From an uncultured SAR86 cluster bacterium (GTDB lineage: Bacteria > Pseudomonadota > Gammaproteobacteria > Magnimaribacterales > Magnimaribacteraceae): DNA of 33,367 nt. The DNA lies in NCBI GenBank assembly GCA_902537425.1, contig CACBBD010000011.1, positions 1-33,367 on the forward strand. Reading direction: 5' to 3'. Position numbers and translations under genes: made by a program. The notes beneath the pieces were generated by a model, which saw only the letters and a list, made by a program, of their open reading frames with translations, made no database searches and had not been told where the DNA came from. Shown in pieces: positions 7,912 through 13,683 of this stretch (position 1 is the stretch's first letter; every line of letters starts with the position of its first letter).

Positions 7912-8949
7912 CTAAGTATCCATATTATCAATCCACTTCTCTATGAGCTCAACAGCCTCATGATGCATTAAGGATCTACCAGACTCTGGCATCATGACTC
8001 CGGGATCCGTTGAAATCATTCTGTGCAAAAGTATAGATTCTCTAGAATTTCCAGGTGCAATGGAAAACTTATGTCCTCCACTTCCCCTTCCTGTAGCAAC
8101 TGGCTTTTTATTAATTCCTAAATGCTTAGGTCGACTTTCAGTTAAGTCTAAGTAGAGTCCAGTAGAGTTAGCCCCTCCCGTTGAAATATGACAATGGCCA
8201 CAATTAATATCTAAATAAGATCTAACTCTGTCGTCCAAAGAATAAGTTTCGTCACTCCAATCGACAGGTGTATTAAGATCAATTTCAATACCGTCTATGT
8301 AATCAAGTCTCATCCATTTAGTTAATTGATTAATTGATCCGTCTTGATAATCAAATACTTTATTGAGATTCCTTGCTTTTGGTCCAATTGGCATTACGGC
8401 ATCATTATAAGAATGACATTCTTTACACTGATTTTTATTAGGTACTCTGTATCTTACTGATCGATTCTCACCTTCAAAATCTATCCATTCATTAAGGATT
8501 GTTTTGCCGGCTTTTTTTATAAATGCCTCATTTTGTTCATCATTCCAAGCATAAGATACAGCTTCCCAGCCTGTTTGCTTTCTAAGTAACAATCTTGTCT
8601 CCATGAGTCTCTTTCCAAGGGATAAATTTCTTTCATCAACTGGATAATAAAAGGTTTTAATCAAAGCTGATCCTACAGGAAAGTTAAATACCTGATCTTT
8701 TCTAAAGGATGCCTTTTTACCCTCTGGTATATATACCCATCTTTGTTTATAGGAGTAGTCAGAAAAAAGTGAAGAAATTAACTCATATGGAACAACTCTT
8801 TCAGACGGGATTTGAGCTTGAGAATCTTTAAAGAATGAAAATTCTGATAGTTTTTTAGGAAATTTTTCCTGTAAAATTATTTCATTTTCAATAGCATACA
8901 GAAAATTTATAGTAAAAGTTATTAGAAAAAATAATGTCAATTTTTTCAT
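7912..8949 (-). CDS. Exported diheme c-type cytochrome, SO_2930 / HNE_0200-like family (function unknown)
   Basis: 345 residues with an N-terminal signal peptide (about 1-19, 'LFFLITFTINFLYA') and two CxxCH heme-attachment sites: CKECH at 175-179 and CGHCH at 250-254. A late 'PGVMMPESG' near 316-324 could supply an axial methionine. I recognise it from memory as the family that is regularly encoded beside a parallel beta-helix protein (the TIGR03806 partner of TIGR03805), whose function has not been established. It probably works in the periplasm or at the outer membrane and needs the cytochrome c maturation machinery. It begins 5 nt after the beta-helix gene and abuts the adaptor gene with no spacer. 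Heme content is secure; the redox partner and substrate are unknown. Confidence 0.85.
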   Translation of the reverse strand: MKKLTLFFLITFTINFLYAIENEIILQEKFPKKLSEFSFFKDSQAQIPSERVVPYELISSLFSDYSYKQRWVYIPEGKKASFRKDQVFNFPVGSALIKTFYYPVDERNLSLGKRLMETRLLLRKQTGWEAVSYAWNDEQNEAFIKKAGKTILNEWIDFEGENRSVRYRVPNKNQCKECHSYNDAVMPIGPKARNLNKVFDYQDGSINQLTKWMRLDYIDGIEIDLNTPVDWSDETYSLDDRVRSYLDINCGHCHISTGGANSTGLYLDLTESRPKHLGINKKPVATGRGSGGHKFSIAPGNSRESILLHRMISTDPGVMMPESGRSLMHHEAVELIEKWIDNMDT

Positions 8950-8954
8950 AGCTC

Positions 8955-10169
8955 TTAATTCAAAATCACCTCTGGTAAGGGCCTAACTTTCCCTTCATAG
9001 GCTTTTATATCTCTCTCCACTGGATCAAAAAAAGGGAGGATATATTTGATTGGATTAAGTGTTAAAAAAGTTGCATCTCCATTATTTGAAATAACAAGTC
9101 GTTCATCATCGGGTTGTCCGAATATGATTTGGTTCATTGGCAGGATCCCATCCCAAAATATATCGGGCATGTTTCCATCAGAGAGTTCAAATAGTATTGC
9201 TGCAAGTTCTCCCGTATTTATATCTGGATTAAAACCGCCGTCACCAAATCTATTTCCGTGAATCTGAATGGACTTAGGGTGAGGATTATAGTTTTCATCG
9301 TCAGTTGCATAACCATAAGTGACTATAGAGAGATTCACAGTGCCATTTCCGTATATGTCATTATCAAATACTTCAACATCAGAATTAGCTTGAATTATTA
9401 TTCCAGTGCCCCTTGGCACTTCTCCGACTATGTTGCCTTCTGGAGCAAAGTTATCTGTATCATTATTAATAGCTTTATTTCTAAAGACTCTTACATTATG
9501 ACCACCTTGTTGGGGTAAATCAGGAAGATCAAACACCAAGATCCCTCCTGTATTATGTGAAGCTAAATTATCAAATACATCCGCGTAATAAGAATTTTCT
9601 ATCTCAATTCCAGCCACATTATATTGAGCAATACTATTTTTAACGATTATGTTCCTAGACTGTCCAACGTAAATGCCCGCATCTGAGGCCCCTATGGCCA
9701 CACAACCGTCTATAAGGACATTTTGCGACTCGACAGGATAAAACCCATAGGCTCCATTGGTTTCCTTTGGTCCGCCAGTCCATTCCGTTCGTAGACGAAT
9801 CATATTTATTCCGTCAGCTCCAATTACCTTAATAGCATCTCCTGTAGCATCCAAAATGGCAAAGTCTCGAAGAGTAACTCCGTCAGAAGTAACTAAAAGA
9901 CCTTGAGCTCCAGATATTTGATTTCCAAAGTTTAATATTGTGTCGTTTATTCCAGATCCCTCAAAAATAACATCATCAATATCTAAAGAAATACCATCCT
10001 CAAAAAAATATTCTCCAGGCTCCAAGGTAAGCACATCACCAGGTTGCATTTCTATGAGCGCTTCCTGTATTTTCTCGGAAGAATTCTCGCTTGGACCAAG
10101 CAAAAGTTGTCTTGCTTCCAAAGCAAAAGAAGAGACACTTAGTAAGAAGAATAGAAAGAAATTTTGCAT
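8955..10169 (-). CDS. Exported parallel beta-helix repeat protein (partner of the diheme cytochrome)
   Basis: 404 residues with a short signal peptide (about 1-18, 'FFLFFLLSVSSFALEA') and a long run of right-handed beta-helix coils of the NosD/pectate-lyase kind from about 65 to 290. These show as repeated '.NV.I.G....GASDAGIYVGQSRNIIVKNS.A..N.AGIEIENS' type turns with aligned Asn, Gly and Ile. The 'LEPGEYFFEDGISLDIDDVIFEGSG' opening is typical of the TIGR03805-type family, known as half of a two-gene pair with a diheme cytochrome. It is the first gene of the seven-gene minus-strand operon, with a perfect TATAAT about 30 nt upstream and GGGG just before the ATG. No catalytic residues can be assigned; it may bind or cleave carbohydrate, or act as a scaffold. 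Confidence 0.82.
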   Translation of the reverse strand: MQNFFLFFLLSVSSFALEARQLLLGPSENSSEKIQEALIEMQPGDVLTLEPGEYFFEDGISLDIDDVIFEGSGINDTILNFGNQISGAQGLLVTSDGVTLRDFAILDATGDAIKVIGADGINMIRLRTEWTGGPKETNGAYGFYPVESQNVLIDGCVAIGASDAGIYVGQSRNIIVKNSIAQYNVAGIEIENSYYADVFDNLASHNTGGILVFDLPDLPQQGGHNVRVFRNKAINNDTDNFAPEGNIVGEVPRGTGIIIQANSDVEVFDNDIYGNGTVNLSIVTYGYATDDENYNPHPKSIQIHGNRFGDGGFNPDINTGELAAILFELSDGNMPDIFWDGILPMNQIIFGQPDDERLVISNNGDATFLTLNPIKYILPFFDPVERDIKAYEGKVRPLPEVILN

Positions 10170-10200
10170 TTTTCCCCATTTTTACAATATTTATATGCTA

Positions 10201-10206
10201 ATTATA
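10201..10206 (-). promoter_or_regulatory. Candidate -10 element for the beta-helix/cytochrome/exporter operon
   Basis: On the minus strand this hexamer reads TATAAT, a perfect sigma-70 -10 box, 31 nt before the beta-helix start codon. The predicted transcript would begin about 25 nt upstream of the ATG. Only weak matches to a -35 box occur at 16-18 nt spacing (for example CATAAC), so an activator may be needed. The whole divergent region 10170-10300 is very AT-rich, and by chance such hexamers are common, so this is a candidate only. Confidence 0.4.
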
Positions 10207-10300
10207 GTAGATTTATATAAAAGTTATGAGTTATAAAATTTACAGAACTTTTTTATTTCTATTTTCCTGATAAAGTTTGTAAAAGTAAGGATTAGATAAT

Positions 10301-10756
10301 ATGAACTTTGAGACAATAATAATAATTTTGCAAACTGTTGGACCATTTACAGTATTAGTTACTGTCTACTTTCTTGTAACAGAGTTAAAAGAGCAAAATA
10401 GAGTAGCTAGAGCAAATGCAAGGCAGAATATTGCAGATAGCCACCAAAAACTTACATTAGCGGGCCTGAATAAAAGACTAATTGAAATTAAAGTAAAACT
10501 GAGAAAAGGAGAAGAGCTCACTGAAGAAGAAGATGCAGCTTACTTAACCCACTTTTCAGCGATACTTAGAGCAAGACAAAGCCAACACTATCAATACACT
10601 ATTGGAATGCTCGATGAATCAGAATGGTCAGCAATGCTCTCCTCTTTTAGAACGCTTTTAAAAGATCAAAAAAACTTAGAGATATGGACATGGGTATCAC
10701 CGACCTTTCCAGAAGACTTTGTTGAGTTGGTAGAAAAAGAAAGAATGAAAATATAG
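10301..10756 (+). CDS. Small membrane-anchored protein of unknown function
   Basis: 151 residues that I do not recognise by family. One hydrophobic segment at about 5-26 ('TIIIILQTVGPFTVLVTVYF') would anchor it in the inner membrane. The rest is charged and helical: 'ELKEQNRVARANARQNIADSHQKL' looks amphipathic and may be a short coiled coil, followed by acidic and aromatic stretches. Proteins of this general plan (one membrane helix, about 150 residues, conserved ARQN..DSHQ region) are common hypotheticals in marine proteobacteria. AAGGA lies about 9 nt before the ATG. It is the first gene of the plus-strand signalling operon, 12 nt ahead of the EAL gene, so a role in sensing or localising c-di-GMP signalling is possible but is inference. 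Confidence 0.7.
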   Translation: MNFETIIIILQTVGPFTVLVTVYFLVTELKEQNRVARANARQNIADSHQKLTLAGLNKRLIEIKVKLRKGEELTEEEDAAYLTHFSAILRARQSQHYQYTIGMLDESEWSAMLSSFRTLLKDQKNLEIWTWVSPTFPEDFVELVEKERMKI

Positions 10757-10768
10757 GTAACGCAAATA

Positions 10769-11854
10769 ATGAAGAATGAACATCTGGATTACTTATTTAG
10801 ATCCTTAAAGCATCATCCAAGCCCTTATATAATTTACGATCTCGATGGCTCTATTAGATGGATAAATTTAGCTGCTGAGTATATTTTTAGAACAGAAGAT
10901 ATTTCTGAAATAGGAATAAAAAAGATTAACCTCGAAGAAAATGAGGTCAGTAAAGACCTTATTGCTCAATCTTATTCTACTCCTGTTGAAGTCAGACTGA
11001 GAGAGATTGAGTTTTTTATGAAGACAAGAGTTCACTTAATACCCTCTGAATCTTCTAAAGACTTTATGTTGGTTGAAGTTTTATGTAATTCAAGACTAGG
11101 TTTAGAAGCTCTTAGGCAAACAATTTCTTGTATAGAGTATGACAGAATCGATCTAGCTTATCAGAAGCAATATGACTTAAAAACTGGCCAAATTACTGGT
11201 GTGGAGGCCCTACTCCGATTAAGAGATGAAGAAGGTCAAATTATTCCAAATGATGTGATCATTCCTGAAATAGAAGGGGAAAGTTTATTTTCATTAGTTG
11301 TAAAGTCTTCGTTAGAAAAACTCAAAGAGATATTTGCTATCAAATCAGAGATAGGACTAGAAAACGCAACCATTTACCTCAATGTCTCTGCTCATACAAT
11401 AATGCATCCTGAATTTAGTTCTATTTTTTCTAATTTTGTAGACGAAATGGGATTTAAAAAGAATGAGTTTGGCCTTGAGGTTACAGAAACAGCTGAATTA
11501 AGTAGCACTGAACAAGCCGGGTTATACCTTCAAAGATTGAAGGATAGTGGAATCAAAATAGCACTAGATGACTTTGGTGCAGGCTATGCGTCTTTGCGGT
11601 ATGTAAAGGATTTACCTCTAGACGTTATAAAATTGGATAAACACTTCACAAATGGTTTAGATGACCAAGCAACAGCGAAATTAATTGGTTTTGTTGTAGA
11701 AGTTTGCAACTCCCTTTCTTTAGAAATGATAGGAGAAGGTATTGAAACCGAGGAGCAAAAAAAACAAATGCTTGAAATAGGATGTGCTATAGGACAAGGA
11801 TATCTGATGCACAAACCTGAATTTATTGAAACACTTAAAAATCAGAATGGATAA
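10769..11854 (+). CDS. PAS-EAL cyclic-di-GMP phosphodiesterase
   Basis: 361 residues. A PAS-like sensor domain covers about 10-105 ('YIIYDLDGSIRWINLAAEYIF'), then an EAL domain runs from about 115 to 355. Every residue normally needed for c-di-GMP hydrolysis can be read: Glu146 of 'VEALLRL', Asn205 in 'LNVSAH', Glu237 in 'LEVTET', Asp267-Asp268 in 'LDDFGAGYAS', Lys288 in 'IKLDK', Glu323 in 'GEGIET' and Gln343 in 'GQGYLMHKP'. It should therefore be an active enzyme making pGpG. AGGTAA precedes the ATG. Its stop overlaps the start region of the next gene, a GGDEF cyclase, by 8 nt, so the opposing enzymes are translationally coupled. No membrane segment is present, so it is cytosolic. Confidence 0.9.
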   Translation: MKNEHLDYLFRSLKHHPSPYIIYDLDGSIRWINLAAEYIFRTEDISEIGIKKINLEENEVSKDLIAQSYSTPVEVRLREIEFFMKTRVHLIPSESSKDFMLVEVLCNSRLGLEALRQTISCIEYDRIDLAYQKQYDLKTGQITGVEALLRLRDEEGQIIPNDVIIPEIEGESLFSLVVKSSLEKLKEIFAIKSEIGLENATIYLNVSAHTIMHPEFSSIFSNFVDEMGFKKNEFGLEVTETAELSSTEQAGLYLQRLKDSGIKIALDDFGAGYASLRYVKDLPLDVIKLDKHFTNGLDDQATAKLIGFVVEVCNSLSLEMIGEGIETEEQKKQMLEIGCAIGQGYLMHKPEFIETLKNQNG

Positions 11855-13301
11855 GATATCAAAAAATAAAACCTCTAAAGGTGCAGAAGAAATTTTACTA
11901 GCACAAATAAAACAGGAATTTACTACACCTGCAGACGCAATTTCTGATTATCTAGAACTTGTAGAAAAAACACTCCTTGAAGCTCAAATCTCAATGGAAG
12001 ACGAGATTGAGCAAATAAAATCAGGCTGCAAAAGATTAATTGATCAATACGAAGAAGCATTTACAGAAAATACTGGTCCAAATGCAACTACTGTGAAGAA
12101 GACCCCCGAAGAATATTCTGAATTGAGACATAATTTAAGAACTCCTTTAAATGCAATTATCGGTTATAGCGAAATACTCATAGAAGACTTAGAAGATGAC
12201 TTAAGCGAAGAATCTTTAAAAGATTTACAAAGTATTATCGAGTTATCAAGAGAAACAGAAACGGCAATTGAAAACTTTGTTGATTATATTCGCGGAGAAG
12301 CCATTAAGACTTCGGAAGGAGATTCTCAGCTTGAATCTGCTGAGTCACTATTTAAGTCTCTAGGAGATATTAACTATTCTCTTGAACTAGATGAAAGCCT
12401 CGAAGGGGCTGACATTTTAATCGTCGATGATAATAAAACAAATTGTGAGGTTCTTGAAAGACGTCTAACAATGCAAGGTTTACAATGCAGAACTGCCTAT
12501 GACGGAACAACAGCCATCAAGAAAGTGGAGGAAAAATTACCAGACTTAATTCTTCTTGATGTTATCCTTCCTGATATAAATGGACTTGAGCTTCTTAAGA
12601 AATTTAGAAGCGAGAATACCAGCGAGAATCTCCCCATCATAATGGTTTCGGCATTCAATGATGTAGATGGTATTGCAAAATGCATACAGCTAGGAGCACA
12701 AGACTATCTTCCAAAACCGCTCAATGGAACTATCTTACTCGCAAAGGTAATTTCGTCTTTAGAAAGAAAATTTTTTAGAGAAAGAGAGAAAGAGTTAGTA
12801 AATAAATTACACATACAGGCTACTACAGATCAATTGACAGGTATTTCAAATAGAAGAGTAGTCTTTGAAGAGCTCGAGAATTCATATGCTGAGTTACAAT
12901 CTGGGCATAAAAAGGATTTCTCCGTAATAATGATTGATATTGATTTCTTCAAATCGGTTAATGACACATACGGACACTCAGGAGGGGATGAAGTCCTCAA
13001 GGCCATGGCGAATGTTTTAAAAAATTATATAAGTGAACCTAATATAGTTGGAAGAATTGGTGGTGAAGAATTCCTTGCGGTAATATTTGATCAAGAAGAT
13101 ATAGAAACCTACTGTGATAATTTGCGTAGGGAGATTCATACCATAAAAGTTTTCTATGAAGATCATGAAATCTCCATAACTGCTAGTGGAGGTGTCGCAA
13201 TCACTTCAGAGTCTGGAAACGCGTCAGATGTTATAAACAAAGCTGATGAAAGGCTGTATGATGCTAAGAAATCAGGAAGAGATAAATTTGTTATTAGTTA
13301 A
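11847..13301 (+). CDS. HisKA-receiver-GGDEF diguanylate cyclase without an ATPase domain
   Basis: 484 residues from the ATG at 11847; an upstream TTG at 11826 would add 7 residues but is less likely. A helical segment at 15-65 resembles a degenerate histidine-kinase dimerisation domain (Gln23 where His is expected in 'KQEFTTPADAI'). A proper HisKA box follows with His95 in 'RHNLRTPLNAIIGYSEIL', a receiver domain (about 187-305, phospho-acceptor Asp238, Lys290-Pro), and a GGDEF domain with active-site GGEEF at 405-409. No HATPase_c domain follows the HisKA, so it cannot autophosphorylate as a classical kinase. The four residues at the inhibitory I-site position are SEPN and not RxxD, so product inhibition is not expected. 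The layout recalls PleD, with phosphorylation switching on c-di-GMP synthesis. It overlaps the EAL gene by 8 nt. Confidence 0.87.
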   Translation: MDKISKNKTSKGAEEILLAQIKQEFTTPADAISDYLELVEKTLLEAQISMEDEIEQIKSGCKRLIDQYEEAFTENTGPNATTVKKTPEEYSELRHNLRTPLNAIIGYSEILIEDLEDDLSEESLKDLQSIIELSRETETAIENFVDYIRGEAIKTSEGDSQLESAESLFKSLGDINYSLELDESLEGADILIVDDNKTNCEVLERRLTMQGLQCRTAYDGTTAIKKVEEKLPDLILLDVILPDINGLELLKKFRSENTSENLPIIMVSAFNDVDGIAKCIQLGAQDYLPKPLNGTILLAKVISSLERKFFREREKELVNKLHIQATTDQLTGISNRRVVFEELENSYAELQSGHKKDFSVIMIDIDFFKSVNDTYGHSGGDEVLKAMANVLKNYISEPNIVGRIGGEEFLAVIFDQEDIETYCDNLRREIHTIKVFYEDHEISITASGGVAITSESGNASDVINKADERLYDAKKSGRDKFVIS

Positions 13302-13315
13302 TAGTGGAGATGTAG

Positions 13316-13678
13316 ATGGCAAAAATTTTGTATGTTGAAGATAACGAAATGAATAGAGATATGTTGTCAAGAAGATTACAGAGAAGAGATCACGAGATAT
13401 TACTAGCATTTGATGGAAAAGAAGGGCTTGATATGATGAAATCTGAAAAACCTGATTTAGTCCTTATGGACATGGGTCTACCCGTGATGGATGGATGGGA
13501 AGCAACAACAACAGCTAAAGGGGATCCAGAAATAAAAGATATACCAATAATAGCTCTAACCGCTCATGCCTTAGAATCTGATAGAGTCAAAGCCTTAGAT
13601 TGCGGTGCTGATGATTTCGATACTAAACCGGTAGACTTCAAAAGGTTACTGGAAAAAATAGAAGGACTCTTAGGATAA
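13316..13678 (+). CDS. Single-domain response regulator (stand-alone receiver)
   Basis: 120 residues, one CheY-like receiver and nothing else. The acidic pair is Glu8-Asp9, the phospho-acceptor Asp52 is in 'LVLMDMGLPVMDGWE', the switch Thr82 in 'IIALTAHA' and the conserved Lys104-Pro in 'DTKPVD'. The 'LYVEDNEMNRDML' and 'MDMGLPVMDGWEAT' stretches place it near the DivK-like group that relays phosphate between kinases and cyclases. It lies 14 nt after the GGDEF gene with a GGAG ribosome site, and its stop is only a few bases from the end of the convergent hybrid kinase gene. A relay role between that kinase and the cyclase is a reasonable inference. Confidence 0.9.
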   Translation: MAKILYVEDNEMNRDMLSRRLQRRDHEILLAFDGKEGLDMMKSEKPDLVLMDMGLPVMDGWEATTTAKGDPEIKDIPIIALTAHALESDRVKALDCGADDFDTKPVDFKRLLEKIEGLLG

Positions 13679-13683
13679 GATTC

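Noticed and set aside
9258-9518. Plus-strand frame of 86 residues
   Set aside because: Antisense to the beta-helix gene; no recognisable motif, and the AT-rich composition explains it.
11826-11828. TTG as the start of the GGDEF protein
   Set aside because: An ATG seven codons later overlaps the EAL stop by 8 nt and is the more usual start; the domain content is unaffected.
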